A DNA stretch of 36,803 nt from Bradyrhizobium sp. (GCF_004799445.1 NZ_SSNA01000140.1:1-36803), one strand, 5' to 3'. Positions 6,757 to 16,446 are shown, counted from the first letter of the stretch. The notes: generated by a model not told the origin, from the letters alone. Translations and numbers: made by a program.

Positions 6757-7683
6757 TCAGTTCTTGCGTTCGGCGACGAAGCGCGCGGCGGCGCGCAGCA
6801 CGTCGCCTTTGGCGCCGAAGATCGACAACGCCGAATCGGCCTTCGCCAGCAGGTCGCGCACGCGCTTTTTGGCCCCTTCGATCCCGAGTCGGGTGACGAA
6901 AGTAGTCTTGCCCAGCGCCGCGTCCTGCCCGGTCTGCTTGCCGAGCGCCGCCGCGTCGCCCTCGACGTCGAGCAGGTCATCGGCAATCTGGAAGGCTTCG
7001 CCGAGCGCCCGGCCGTAATCGTCCAGCGCCTGATATTCCTTTTGCGAGGACTTGCCGAGGATCGCGCCGGCAATGCAGCCATAGCGCAATAGCGCGCCGG
7101 TCTTCATCTGCTGCAGCCGCGCGACATCGACCGGCTCGCGGTCGCCGAACCGGCCCTCGCCGGCGAGGTCGAGCATCTGGCCGCCGACCATGCCGCCGAT
7201 TCCCGAGGCGCGCGCCAGCGCGCGGGTCAATAGCAGGCGTACGGACGGGTCCTTGTGGATCTCATCGCGGGTGACGATGTCGAAGGCGAGCGTCAACAGG
7301 CCATCGCCGGCCAGGATCGCCGTGGCGTCATCGGTCTTCTTGTGCAGCGTTGGGCGGCCGCGGCGCAAATCGCTGTTGTCCATCGCCGGCAGATCGTCGT
7401 GAACCAGCGAATAACAGTGGATGCATTCGAGCGCGGCTCCCGCCAACAGCGCTGCCTCGCGCGCGACGCCGAACACGGCCGAACTCTCGACCACCAGGAA
7501 CGGCCTCAAGCGCTTGCCGCCGCCGAGGCTGGAATAGCGCATGGCGTCCATCAGCCGTTTCGGCCGCGCGATCTCGTCGGGCAAAACGGTGTCGGACAGA
7601 AGCTTCGCAAGCAGCGCTTCGGTATCCTCCGCGGTCTGGTCCAAACGCTTCGCAAAGTCAGAATGTGCCGTGCCAGTCGTCAT
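6757..7683 (-). CDS. ispA: Short-chain polyprenyl (farnesyl) diphosphate synthase
   Basis: The 308-residue enzyme condenses isopentenyl diphosphate with allylic diphosphates, normally giving farnesyl diphosphate for undecaprenol, quinone and hopanoid synthesis. The first aspartate-rich motif is HDDLPAMD at about residues 95-102, with a two-residue insertion as in bacterial type II FPP synthases, followed by RRGRPTLHK. The second, DDLLDVEGD, lies near 230. GGGKRLRP binds the homoallylic substrate. The start at 7683 (MTTGTAHSDF) is chosen because GGGGAG lies nine bases upstream; an in-frame start at 7716 has no support. Product chain length is inferred; a geranylgeranyl synthase cannot be fully excluded. 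Confidence 0.9.
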   Translation of the reverse strand: MTTGTAHSDFAKRLDQTAEDTEALLAKLLSDTVLPDEIARPKRLMDAMRYSSLGGGKRLRPFLVVESSAVFGVAREAALLAGAALECIHCYSLVHDDLPAMDNSDLRRGRPTLHKKTDDATAILAGDGLLTLAFDIVTRDEIHKDPSVRLLLTRALARASGIGGMVGGQMLDLAGEGRFGDREPVDVARLQQMKTGALLRYGCIAGAILGKSSQKEYQALDDYGRALGEAFQIADDLLDVEGDAAALGKQTGQDAALGKTTFVTRLGIEGAKKRVRDLLAKADSALSIFGAKGDVLRAAARFVAERKN

Positions 7684-7766
7684 CAAGAAAAGCTCCCCAT
7701 CGAATTGGCCGGACAATCGGTTATGGCGCAGGCTTCGTCAATTCCACTCCGTCGGGTTAGGGCGCC

Positions 7767-8522
7767 TTGCAACGGCTGAAAAAAGCCGGAACTATCAGAG
7801 AGATATCGGTCGAGCCCGCTGACTTGAGCCAGAAATCATCAAATTTGCGCATTGCCCGGAATTTGTCGCTGATTGTGCTGCTCGTGCTGTTGCTGCCGTA
7901 TCTGCTGGCGCCGCTGTATCGCGCCGGCCATCCGGTCTCGGCACTGATGGCCTGGCGCTATCTGACCGGCGCGCCGATGTCGCGGCAGTGGATCGATCTT
8001 GCCGCGATGTCGCCGTCGCTGCCGCGTTCGGTGGTCGCCTCGGAGGATGCGAAATTCTGCAGCCACCATGGTATCGACTGGGGCGCGCTGCGCGAGGTGA
8101 TCGACGACGCCGGGGACGGCGAGGTCGCCCGCGGCGGCTCGACCATCACCCAGCAGGTGGCGAAGAACCTGTTCCTGTGGCCGGGCCGCAGCGTGGTCCG
8201 CAAGGCGCTGGAGTTCCCGCTCGCGCTGTGGATCGACCTGGTGCTGCCGAAGCCGCGGATCCTGGAAATCTATCTCAACATCGCCGAACTCGGTCCAAGC
8301 GGCCAGTTCGGTGCGCAGACTGGCGCCATCTATGCGTTCGGCCATCCGGCCTCGGGCCTGGCACCGCGCGAGGCGGCGCTGTTGGCGGCGATCCTGCCCA
8401 ATCCGGTCCGGCGCAGCGCCCGCAATCCCGGCCCTGGCGTGCGCCGTCTGGCCGGGACCTATATGGCCCGGGCGCAGGCGTCGGAGTTGCAGCGATGCTG
8501 GAACGAAAATCGAGGTTTTTGA
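7767..8522 (+). CDS. mtgA: Monofunctional biosynthetic peptidoglycan transglycosylase
   Basis: The 251-residue protein is a GT51 glycosyltransferase that polymerises lipid II into glycan strands at the outer face of the inner membrane. A single N-terminal membrane anchor ([19 protein letters not shown]) is followed by the family motifs: [11 protein letters not shown] with the catalytic Glu near residue 93, [17 protein letters not shown] near 122-138, and [12 protein letters not shown]. There is no transpeptidase domain. The start is uncertain: the first codon at 7767 is TTG, and no ATG or GTG lies upstream of the membrane segment. The gene is divergent from ispA and sits 146 bases before rpmF. 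Confidence 0.93.
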   Translation: MQRLKKAGTIREISVEPADLSQKSSNLRIARNLSLIVLLVLLLPYLLAPLYRAGHPVSALMAWRYLTGAPMSRQWIDLAAMSPSLPRSVVASEDAKFCSHHGIDWGALREVIDDAGDGEVARGGSTITQQVAKNLFLWPGRSVVRKALEFPLALWIDLVLPKPRILEIYLNIAELGPSGQFGAQTGAIYAFGHPASGLAPREAALLAAILPNPVRRSARNPGPGVRRLAGTYMARAQASELQRCWNENRGF

Positions 8523-8568
8523 GCCATTTTGGCGTATTTTGAACCTAGCTTTGCGGCATTCCATCCTT

Positions 8569-8574
8569 TATAAG
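8569..8574 (+). promoter_or_regulatory. Candidate -10 element for rpmF
   Basis: TATAAG stands in an AT-rich patch 95 bases ahead of the L32 start, in an otherwise GC-rich region. No good -35 box is seen at standard spacing (TTGAAC at 8539 is too far), so the call is weak. Confidence 0.3.
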
Positions 8575-8668
8575 CGCGGCCTTACCGGCATCTCAGCTTG
8601 CGCCAACAACGCTCCAGCCGTCCGCTTTGGGACGATGCCTAACGACAACACCCCTAGAGGACACCGAA

Positions 8669-8854
8669 ATGGCCGTTCCCCGTAGAAAAACATCGCCCTC
8701 GCGGCGTGGCATGCGCCGCTCGGCGGACGCGCTGAAGAAGCCGACCTATGCCGAGGACAAGGATTCCGGCGAACTGCGCCGCCCGCATCACCTCGACCTG
8801 AAGACCGGCATGTACAAGGGCCGGCAGGTCCTGAAGGCCAAGAAAGAATCCTGA
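8669..8854 (+). CDS. rpmF: 50S ribosomal protein L32
   Basis: The 61-residue basic protein starts [18 protein letters not shown], the hallmark of bacterial L32, and continues with the alphaproteobacterial end [20 protein letters not shown]. It lacks the zinc-binding cysteines seen in some lineages. L32 binds 23S rRNA in the large subunit. AGAGG eight bases ahead of the ATG fixes the start. It is probably transcribed from its own promoter in the gap after mtgA. Confidence 0.97.
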   Translation: MAVPRRKTSPSRRGMRRSADALKKPTYAEDKDSGELRRPHHLDLKTGMYKGRQVLKAKKES

Positions 8855-8992
8855 TCGAGCATCGGGCAGGGCGCTGTGTTCCATGGCCTCTGCCTGAATT
8901 CGGCCCATGAGTGAGGTAAGACGGTCTCCGCCGGTGAAGCGAGGTGCGCTTTCCCGGCGAATATTCCGGTTTTCCCCAAGAAGGCCTCGCCG

Positions 8993-9631
8993 ATGTCAAT
9001 GGTCGGTTTTCCGCTTCTTCTGATTCCGCTTGCGATCTACAACATCATCGTCTTCCTGATGCCCGGTGTTTCGCTGGCCGAGCCGATCGTGAAGCTGACG
9101 CTGATGTCGGGTGCGGAATGGCCGCTGACGCTTAGCGACATGCTGCTGGCGCTGGGCATTGTTTTGCTGCTGTTCGAGGTCATCAGGGGCGCGCGCCCCG
9201 GCGCGAAATACCTCACCGATCATCTGTTGTCGCTGATCATATTCGGCGGCGCCGTCGCCGAATTTCTGCTATGGCCGCGGTTCGGCAGTTCGACCTATTT
9301 CCTGCTCGCGTTGTTGGCGCTGGTGGATTTCCTGTCGGGGATTGCGCTGCGCGCCCGGCGCGGGGCGCAGGGGGCGTCCGCCGCTCCGCGAGGAGCCCGG
9401 CGGCCCGCCATCGTCACGCCCGAAGCCAAGCCCGAACCTCAATTCGCCGATCCCCCACCCGTGCGGGAGGTGCCGGCAGCCGCTTCGGTCGCTGAATCGG
9501 TGCTGCTGGATCACCCTCAACCGAAAACGGTCGATCCCGACATTGCGGCAGCTTCGCCGTCGCCGGAGGTGTCGTCCCCTGAGCTCCAGCCTGGCAGTGG
9601 ACCGCCGCGGCCGGCCGACGGGCCGCACTAA
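8993..9631 (+). CDS. Unknown membrane protein with proline-rich C-terminal tail
   Basis: The 212-residue protein is not assigned to a family. Residues 1-120 contain four hydrophobic segments (GFPLLLIPLAIYNIIVFLMPG; LTLSDMLLALGIVLLLFEVI; LLSLIIFGGAVAEFLLW; YFLLALLALVDFLSGIAL). The remaining 90 residues are hydrophilic, rich in Pro, Ala and Glu, and probably disordered. The arrangement suggests an inner-membrane protein with a cytoplasmic tail. It is likely conserved in the genus, since the start is clean and codon use matches neighbours. A start two codons later (MVGF) is possible. Confidence 0.7.
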   Translation: MSMVGFPLLLIPLAIYNIIVFLMPGVSLAEPIVKLTLMSGAEWPLTLSDMLLALGIVLLLFEVIRGARPGAKYLTDHLLSLIIFGGAVAEFLLWPRFGSSTYFLLALLALVDFLSGIALRARRGAQGASAAPRGARRPAIVTPEAKPEPQFADPPPVREVPAAASVAESVLLDHPQPKTVDPDIAAASPSPEVSSPELQPGSGPPRPADGPH

Positions 9632-9640
9632 CGCTCGCGT

Positions 9641-9940
9641 TCAGATGGTTTGCCGGGTCCGGCTGCCGGCCCTGCGGACCTGGCTCTGGCTGGCACTGTA
9701 GGCGGTGCGTGCATCCGCGAGCGTCGCCCGCCGGAAGCCGCGCGCCTGCGGAACCGCATCGGCGGTCGCGATCAATTGCGTGATAAAGATTGAATTGGGT
9801 GACCACTGCCGGCCGGAGCTCTTCGACCATTGCGCCGACGGGATTACCGGGACCAGCGCGACGCAGGCGGGCTTTGCCTCCAAAACGACGCCGTCCTCTA
9901 CCGCGGGCTCTGGTCGATCGGTGCTTGGCATCGGAGTCAC
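9641..9940 (-). CDS. Small conserved-looking hypothetical protein
   Basis: This 99-residue reading frame fills most of the gap between the membrane protein and the GGDEF/EAL gene, on the opposite strand. The segment SIFITQLIATADAVPQARGFRRATLADARTAY resembles a short motif I recall from many small hypothetical proteins of Rhizobiales (F-x-x-QLIATA-x-x-x-PQ-x-R-x-x-RRA-x-x-x-DA-x-x-AY). That is why it is called real. The start is either the GTG at 9940 or the ATG at 9931; ribosome binding sites are weak. There is no signal peptide or membrane segment. Function is unknown. Confidence 0.55.
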   Translation of the reverse strand: MTPMPSTDRPEPAVEDGVVLEAKPACVALVPVIPSAQWSKSSGRQWSPNSIFITQLIATADAVPQARGFRRATLADARTAYSASQSQVRRAGSRTRQTI

Positions 9941-10100
9941 GATCCCGCTGAATTGTCACGTTTTGGGACATTCGGTCCCTTGCTACATCCATCCTCGCAA
10001 AGTCTATGCCGGTTCGGCCCGGTTGGTTCCGGGACACCGCATCGCATGGTTTCCGGAATATTTATGATCTTTTCATAAGGTCCGGCACAAAACTGGCTTT

Positions 10101-11843
10101 ATGCTTGGGTCCGAGAATCATCCGGCTCTGTCCCGAAACGAGGCGATCTTGACACCCGTTGTTCCCGCGCTTTCGACCATCCTTGCTTCGCTCGGCCAGG
10201 CGGCCTTCGTATGGGACGTCGCGACTGACGAGATTGTCTGGAGCGATCAGGTGGCCTCGGTCTTCCCGGATATTCCAACGACGGCGCTGGCGAGCGGCGC
10301 GGAGTTTTCAAACCTGATCGAGCCGGTGCGCTCGGTTCGGACTGACGCGCTGGGCCATTCGCCGCCCTCGCATGGCGCCGATGGCGTGCCCTACCGCATA
10401 GAGTATGGCGTGTGCGCCAGCACCTCGGCCCCCGTGCAGTGGATCGAGGAATCCGGCTGTTGGTTTGCCGGCGCCGATGGCAAGCCGGCGCGCGTCCAGG
10501 GCATCGTTCGCGTCAACAACGAACGTCATGCCCGCGACGAGCAGCTCTTGAAATTGTCGCGGCACGACCCTTTGACCGGCGAACTCAACCGCACCCACCT
10601 CATCGCATCACTGGCCGAAACCATCGAGGAAGCCGTCCGCTTCCGCACCTCCTGCGCGTTCATGTTGATCGGCATCGATCACCTGGCGCGGATCAACGAC
10701 GCCTTCGGCTTCGATGTCGCGGACGCCGTGATCTCGGAAGTGGCCGCACGGGTTCGCACCCGCTTGCGCGGCGGCGACGTGCTCGGCCGGTTCTCCGGCA
10801 ACAAGTTCGGGCTGATCCTGAAGAACTGCACCGTCGACGACATGAACGTCGCCGCCGAGCGGTTTCTGGCCGGCATTCGCGACGAAGTGATACCGACCAA
10901 ATCCGGCCCGGTCTCGGTTACCGCATCGATCGGCGCGGTCAGCGTGCCGCGCCATGCGCGTAGTGCCGACGAGGCGATCAACCGCGCCCAGGAAACGCTC
11001 GACATGTCGAAGCGCCGCCGCGCCGGATCGTTTTCGCTGTGGCGTCCGAATGTCGAGCGCGACGCCCAGCGCCGGGTCAATATTCGCGTCACCGACGAAA
11101 TCGTCACCGCGCTGAATGAGCGCCGCATCGCGATGGCGTTCGAGCCGGTGGTGGACGCGCGCTCGCGCCAGGCGTCGTTTTACGAATGTCTGGTTCGCAT
11201 GGAGCAGAATGACGGGCAGGTCCTGCTGGCGCCGGACATTGTCCCCGTCGCCGAGAAGCTCGGCCTGATCCGCCTGGTCGATCACCGCGTGCTCGAGCTC
11301 GTGGTGGCCGAACTGGCGGCCTCGCCGGACGTGCGGCTCAGCCTCAACATTTCCCCCGACACCACCATGGATCCGGACTGGTGGGCTTCCATCGAATCGC
11401 TGATGCGCGCGCATCCCGGCGTCGCCGAGCGTCTGATCGTTGAAATCACCGAAACCGTGGCGATCCAGGACATCGATGATGTCCGCGGCTTCGTCACGCG
11501 GCTGAAGAACTTCGGCAGCCAGATCGCGATCGACGATTTCGGCGCCGGTTACACCTCGTTTCGAAACCTGCGCAAGCTCGGCGTCGATATCGTGAAAATC
11601 GACGGCGAATTCGTCCAGAATATCGCACGCTCGGCCGATGACCGCGCCTTCGTGCAAACGCTGATCGATCTGGCGCGCCGACTGCAAATCAAGACTGTCG
11701 CCGAATGGGTCCAGGATGAAGAGTCGGCGCTGATGCTGCGCGACTGGGGCTGCGACTACATCCAGGGGCGCCTGATCGGGCTCGCGTCTTCCGAGCGGCC
11801 GTGGGGTGCGGCGGTTGCCGGCGTGCTTCCCGTGGCGAGCTGA
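10101..11843 (+). CDS. GGDEF-EAL domain protein, degenerate cyclase site
   Basis: The 580-residue protein belongs to cyclic-di-GMP turnover. A PAS-like sensor occupies about residues 20-145. A GGDEF domain covers about 150-310, but its signature is SGNKF at 232-236, so diguanylate cyclase activity is unlikely. An EAL domain covers about 340-575. The EAL triad reads ECL (362-364), yet the metal and catalytic residues known from this family appear kept: N in LNIS, E in EITET, DD in DDFGAGYTS, K in VKIDGEF, E in AEW and Q in YIQGR. It may therefore be a phosphodiesterase, possibly modulated by GTP at the inactive GGDEF. There is no membrane segment. The start at 10101 lacks a clear ribosome binding site. 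Confidence 0.92.
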   Translation: MLGSENHPALSRNEAILTPVVPALSTILASLGQAAFVWDVATDEIVWSDQVASVFPDIPTTALASGAEFSNLIEPVRSVRTDALGHSPPSHGADGVPYRIEYGVCASTSAPVQWIEESGCWFAGADGKPARVQGIVRVNNERHARDEQLLKLSRHDPLTGELNRTHLIASLAETIEEAVRFRTSCAFMLIGIDHLARINDAFGFDVADAVISEVAARVRTRLRGGDVLGRFSGNKFGLILKNCTVDDMNVAAERFLAGIRDEVIPTKSGPVSVTASIGAVSVPRHARSADEAINRAQETLDMSKRRRAGSFSLWRPNVERDAQRRVNIRVTDEIVTALNERRIAMAFEPVVDARSRQASFYECLVRMEQNDGQVLLAPDIVPVAEKLGLIRLVDHRVLELVVAELAASPDVRLSLNISPDTTMDPDWWASIESLMRAHPGVAERLIVEITETVAIQDIDDVRGFVTRLKNFGSQIAIDDFGAGYTSFRNLRKLGVDIVKIDGEFVQNIARSADDRAFVQTLIDLARRLQIKTVAEWVQDEESALMLRDWGCDYIQGRLIGLASSERPWGAAVAGVLPVAS

Positions 11844-11850
11844 TACAATC

Positions 11851-11973
11851 GGTCGTCCCTGCGCGAAGTGGACCCGTATGCAGCGCCCTGTCTCGATAGA
11901 GCGATAGACCAGGCGCCTGCGGAGGCCAAATAGCGGTGGTGGTTAGTGGTTCCTGCCATCGCAGGGGCGATGG
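11851..11973. repeat. Degenerate REP-like repeat pair
   Basis: The gap between the convergent GGDEF-EAL and phaR genes begins with ggtcgtccctgcg and ends with the small palindrome ccatcgcaggggcgatgg. Both resemble the gtcgtccctgcg / cgcagggacgac REP arms seen intact at 27106-27131. The intervening DNA shows no gene. It may aid 3' ends of the two convergent transcripts. Confidence 0.45.
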
Positions 11974-11982
11974 ACGAGAAAG

Positions 11983-12585
11983 CTACTCTTCCTTTTTCGG
12001 CTCTTTCGACATCCGATCGAGGCGGTCCTGCATGTCCTTCATCTGACGGCGCAGATCATCGATGTTGTCATCTTCGGGGACCGGCTCAGGGGCCTTTTCG
12101 GGTTCGGTGGCAGCCGCTGCTCCCATTCGCGGCGGCACGAAAGGCTTGAACATCGAGAAGGTCTGCTGAAATAATTCCATGTTGCGCCGGACATGCTCTT
12201 CGAGGGGAGCAAAGGGTGTCCCGCTGAACGTGTTGGTGAGCTGCTTGCGGAATTTTTCCTGCTCGCGCGTCAGCGTGTCGATGGATTGCTCGAGATATTT
12301 CGGTACCACCATCTGCATGCTGTCGCCGTAAAATCGGATCAACTGCCGCAGGAAGGTGGTCGGCAGCAGATTCTGGCCGGCCTTGTTTTCCTGTTCGAAG
12401 ATGATCTGCGCCAGCACCGAACGGGTGATGTCGTCACCGGTCTTGGCGTCGTAGACGAGGAAATCCTCGCCCTCCTTGACCATCGCCGCGAGGTCCTCGA
12501 GCGTCACATAGGTGCTGGTGCCGGTATTATAGAGCCGTCGATTCGCGTATTTCTTGATCGTGGTGGGTTGGTCTGATTTCGCCAT
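11983..12585 (-). CDS. phaR: Polyhydroxyalkanoate synthesis repressor PhaR
   Basis: The 200-residue cytoplasmic regulator binds DNA and the surface of polyhydroxybutyrate granules, repressing phasin and its own gene until granules form. The N-terminal PHB_acc_N domain is unmistakable (TIKKYANRRLYNTGTSTYVT, then VYDAKTGDDITRSVLAQII). The accumulation domain follows (LRQLIRFYGDSMQMVVPKYLEQSI). The tail (about 150-200) is acidic and Pro-rich and ends in a coiled-coil-like DDLRRQMKDMQDRLDRMSKE. The start at 12585 (MAKSDQPTT) is the family start; a longer frame exists upstream. It is divergent from phaA and phaB, which fits its pathway. Confidence 0.95.
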   Translation of the reverse strand: MAKSDQPTTIKKYANRRLYNTGTSTYVTLEDLAAMVKEGEDFLVYDAKTGDDITRSVLAQIIFEQENKAGQNLLPTTFLRQLIRFYGDSMQMVVPKYLEQSIDTLTREQEKFRKQLTNTFSGTPFAPLEEHVRRNMELFQQTFSMFKPFVPPRMGAAAATEPEKAPEPVPEDDNIDDLRRQMKDMQDRLDRMSKEPKKEE

Positions 12586-12902
12586 GGGCTCACACATGCA
12601 CACCGAGGACGGGAACCCGACGGCTTCGCCGGCGGGCTGACGAGCAACGCATCGCAGCAAAGGTAAGCATTTTCAATGCCGTTCGGCTACCGTTTTGTGC
12701 GGCACGGTTAATTCCAAAGCATAGGGACTGCTCAGGAAACTGCCAAGAGGATGATTTTGAATGCGCCGCGGTGTAATTTCATCCTCCGGCCAATTGACAT
12801 GCCTCAACGACGTTAACAGGATGCGGCGAGAGACTGGCCAGCCGTCCGGCCGCCCGCCGTCCAAGGGCTCAAGCCCAAAGAACTCAAACTCAGGAGATGT
12901 CC
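12586..12902. other. Divergent phaR-phaA intergenic region
   Basis: No gene is seen in these 317 bases, which should hold the promoters for phaR (leftward) and phaA (rightward). TTGACA at 12794-12799 could be a -35 for phaA, but the -10 that follows is poor (CAGGAT at about 17 bases spacing). PhaR targets described in other bacteria contain TGC/GCA-type half-sites; gcaacgcatcgcagc near 12645 is a loose match only. Confidence 0.4.
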
Positions 12903-14081
<1,179 letters not shown>

Positions 14082-14141
14082 TCCTGCGGCGCAGCGTGAT
14101 GAAAAGATCATCTCGCCACTGCACGCTTTATACTTAAGATG

Positions 14142-14169
14142 AAACGCCCGGCTCCCCGCCGGGCGTTTT
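14142..14169 (+). terminator. Rho-independent terminator after phaA
   Basis: AAACGCCCGGC and GCCGGGCGTTT form a perfect 11-base-pair stem around a TCCCC loop, followed by T and then GTTCTT. It stands 60 bases after the phaA stop, ahead of phaB. The T-tract lies partly within the stem, as is common in GC-rich genomes. Confidence 0.85.
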
Positions 14170-14252
14170 GTTCTTGATGTTCGTCAAACGGCCCGCTTAA
14201 TTCGAAGCTACATAAAAAGCGTAGTTCAAAAAAGCCGAGGGAGGAGTTCGAC

Positions 14253-14978
14253 ATGGCGCGTGTTGCATTGGTGACGGGAGGGACGCGGGGTATCGGGGCT
14301 TCGATCAGCAAGGCGCTGAAGGCCGCCGGCTACAAGGTTGCCGCCAGTTATGCCGGTAACGACGCGGCGGCGGAGAAATTCAAGGCCGACACCGGCATTC
14401 CCGTTTACAAATGGGACGTGAGTTCGTTTGACGCCTGCGCTGCCGGCGTCAAGCAGGTCGAGGCCGATCTCGGCCCCGTCGATGTCCTCGTCAATAATGC
14501 CGGCATCACCCGCGACGGTGCGTTCCACAAGATGACGCTCGAGCAGTGGAACGCGGTCATCAACACCAATCTCGGTTCGCTGTTCAATATGACGCGCCAG
14601 GTGATCGAAGGCATGCGCGCCCGCAAATTCGGCCGCGTCATCAACATCTCATCGATCAACGGCCAGAAGGGCCAGTTCGGACAGGTCAATTATTCGGCGG
14701 CGAAAGCCGGCGATATCGGCTTCACCAAGGCGCTCGCGCTGGAGAATGCCAAGGGCGGCATCACCGTGAATGCGATCTGTCCCGGCTATATCAACACCGA
14801 GATGGTGCAGGCCGTGCCGAAGGATGTGCTGGAGAAGAGCATCCTGCCGCTGATCCCGATCAACCGCCTGGGCGAACCGGACGAGATCGCCCGCGCCGTG
14901 GTGTTTCTGGCCGCTGACGAGGCGGGGGCCATCACCGGCTCGACACTCTCGATCAATGGCGGGCAATATATGGTGTGA
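14253..14978 (+). CDS. phaB: Acetoacetyl-CoA reductase (NADPH)
   Basis: The 241-residue short-chain dehydrogenase reduces acetoacetyl-CoA to (R)-3-hydroxybutyryl-CoA, the monomer for PHB. It shows the nucleotide motif VTGGTRGIG (about 7-15), NNAGITRD, a catalytic Ser at 133-134 (NISSINGQKGQFGQ), Tyr147 and Lys151 (NYSAAKAG), and the C-terminal GSTLSINGGQYM typical of PhaB. GGGAGGAG before the ATG is a strong ribosome binding site. PHB polymerase is not in the window. FabG is the main alternative, but the GQKGQFGQVNY pattern and the phaA context favour PhaB. Confidence 0.95.
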   Translation: MARVALVTGGTRGIGASISKALKAAGYKVAASYAGNDAAAEKFKADTGIPVYKWDVSSFDACAAGVKQVEADLGPVDVLVNNAGITRDGAFHKMTLEQWNAVINTNLGSLFNMTRQVIEGMRARKFGRVINISSINGQKGQFGQVNYSAAKAGDIGFTKALALENAKGGITVNAICPGYINTEMVQAVPKDVLEKSILPLIPINRLGEPDEIARAVVFLAADEAGAITGSTLSINGGQYMV

Positions 14979-14988
14979 TTCCGAAGAC

Positions 14989-15071
14989 GTCATTCCGGGA
15001 TGGTGCATTAGCACCAGACCCGGAATCTCGGGATTCCGGGTTCGCTCGGTCCCCTCGCGCCCCGGAATGAC
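14989..15071. repeat. Palindromic intergenic repeat (gtcattccggg type)
   Basis: GTCATTCCGGG and CCCGGAATGAC are exact inverse copies bounding an 83-base element with internal pairs (cccggaatctcgggattccggg). The same arms flank the shorter element at 15965-16004. As I recall, this family is widespread in Bradyrhizobium-type intergenic DNA. It begins eleven bases after the phaB stop and could act as its 3' structure. Confidence 0.8.
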
Positions 15072-15081
15072 GACGCATAAC

Positions 15082-15951
15082 ATGACCCCGCGCACCGCCA
15101 CCCTGATAGGACTGACCGCGATCCTGATGTGGTCGCTGCTGGCGGCGCTGACCGTGGCGACGGGAAAAATCCCGGCCTTTCAGCTGGCGGCGATGACGTT
15201 CGCGATCGGCGCGCTGGTCGGGTCGCTGACCTGGATCGGGCGGCCGGATGCCATCCGTGCGCTGCGGCAGGCGCCGCTGGCATGGATCGTCGGGGTCGGC
15301 GGGTTGTTCGGCTATCACGCGCTGTATTTCCTCGCCTTGCGCTTCGCGCCGCCGGCCGAAGCCGGCCTTCTGAACTATCTCTGGCCGTTGTTGATCGTGC
15401 TGTTTTCCTCAGTTCTGCCGGGCGAGCGGCTGGCGCCGCACCACATCATCGGCGCGCTCTTGGGACTTGCCGGTACCGTGCTGCTGTTTGCCGGCAACAG
15501 CCTCAGCGGCTTTGCGTCCGGCCAGTTGCCCGGCCTGTTCGCGGCGTTCGTGGCAGCCTTCGTCTGGGCGGCCTATTCGGTGATGTCGCGCAAGCTCAAA
15601 TCGGTGCCGACGGATGCGGTGGCAGGATTTTGCCTCGCCACCGCGTTGCTCGCCGCGCTCGTTCACGGGCTGGTGGAGGACACCGTATGGCCCGAGACCA
15701 CCGCACAATGGCTGGCGATCGCGGCGCTCGGCGTCGGGCCGGTCGGCGCCGCCTTCTACGCCTGGGATGTCGGGATGAAGCGCGGCGACATCCGCGTGCT
15801 GGGAGCGGCGTCCTACGCGACGCCGCTGCTCTCGACCTCGTTTCTGATTCTGGCCGGCTTTGCCAGGCCGAGCGCCAATATCGCGATCGCCGCCGTGCTG
15901 ATCGCCGGCGGCGGATTGATCGCGGCCAGGGATATGTTTTTGAGGCGCTGA
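15082..15951 (+). CDS. DMT/EamA transporter, YddG-like exporter
   Basis: The 289-residue inner-membrane protein has ten hydrophobic segments and two EamA halves. It resembles the aromatic amino-acid exporter YddG: ATLIGLTAILMWSLLAAL at the start, AGLLNYLWPLLIVLFSSVL near 100, AAFVAAFVWAAYSVMSRKLK near 160 and FYAWDVGMKRGDIRVLGAASY near 230. Export of aromatic amino acids or related metabolites is an inference. The start is placed at 15082 because the earlier in-frame ATGs lie inside the repeat element; no clear ribosome binding site is visible. It converges on the cupin gene. Confidence 0.85.
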   Translation: MTPRTATLIGLTAILMWSLLAALTVATGKIPAFQLAAMTFAIGALVGSLTWIGRPDAIRALRQAPLAWIVGVGGLFGYHALYFLALRFAPPAEAGLLNYLWPLLIVLFSSVLPGERLAPHHIIGALLGLAGTVLLFAGNSLSGFASGQLPGLFAAFVAAFVWAAYSVMSRKLKSVPTDAVAGFCLATALLAALVHGLVEDTVWPETTAQWLAIAALGVGPVGAAFYAWDVGMKRGDIRVLGAASYATPLLSTSFLILAGFARPSANIAIAAVLIAGGGLIAARDMFLRR

Positions 15952-15964
15952 GTTGTTCGTTAGC

Positions 15965-16004
15965 CGTCATTCCGGGTTCGCGCTTTGCGCGTCCCGGAAT
16001 GACG
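15965..16004. repeat. Short palindromic repeat between convergent genes
   Basis: CGTCATTCCGGG (15965-15976) and CCCGGAATGACG (15993-16004) form a perfect 12-base-pair stem, and the loop contains a further GCGC-TTT-GCGC pair. It fills the 60-base gap between the convergent exporter and cupin genes and may stabilise or end both transcripts. It is a solo copy of the family at 14989-15071. Confidence 0.85.
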
Positions 16005-16011
16005 AACTGAG

Positions 16012-16446
16012 TTAATCCGGCGCCCATCCATTCGGCGCCAGTTCGAACCTTGCAAATTCGAACCCGGGCGCGACGGTGCAGCCGACCAAGGTCCAATCGC
16101 CCACACTTTCCGCGGCCTGCCAGGCCAACGCCGGCACGATCGCCTGTGGTCGCTCGCCCGCGGCGACGTCAGGTCCGAGCGTGACCGTGTGCTGCGTGCC
16201 CCCGTCGTGGGCAATCTGCAAGGTCAGCGCGTGGCCAGCGTAATAGTGCCAGATTTCCACCGCGTCGATGCGATGCCAGTGCGAGCGCTCGCCGCGCGCC
16301 AGCAGGAAATAGATCGCGGTAGAGCGCGCGCGCCCCTTCGCGTCGGGGCGGGCGTCGCGAAACGTTTCGCGATAGTGCCCGCCTTCCGGATGCGGCTTCA
16401 ATTCAAGCCGGGCGATGATGTCGGCAGCGGAAGGCGGCTTGGCCAT
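16012..16446 (-). CDS. Cupin protein of the DUF985 (Cupin_5) family
   Basis: The 144-residue protein matches the DUF985 cupin family: the opening IIARLELKPHPEGGHYRETFRD, then TAIYFLLARGERSHWHRIDAVEIWHYYAG and the end VGCTVAPGFEFARFELAP. The His residues of SHWHR and the Glu of AVEIWHYY could form the metal or ligand site of the beta barrel. No reaction is established for the family. It sits 16 bases downstream of the glyoxalase II gene on the same strand and is probably co-transcribed. Confidence 0.9.
   Translation of the reverse strand: MAKPPSAADIIARLELKPHPEGGHYRETFRDARPDAKGRARSTAIYFLLARGERSHWHRIDAVEIWHYYAGHALTLQIAHDGGTQHTVTLGPDVAAGERPQAIVPALAWQAAESVGDWTLVGCTVAPGFEFARFELAPNGWAPD

Noticed and set aside
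10608..11687. 359-residue minus-strand frame opposite the GGDEF/EAL gene
   Set aside because: Antisense shadow; no domain, and the plus strand carries clear GGDEF and EAL motifs.
12645..12660. PhaR operator in the phaR-phaA gap
   Set aside because: The TGC/GCA match is loose and such short words are frequent in GC-rich DNA; kept only as a remark in the intergenic entry.
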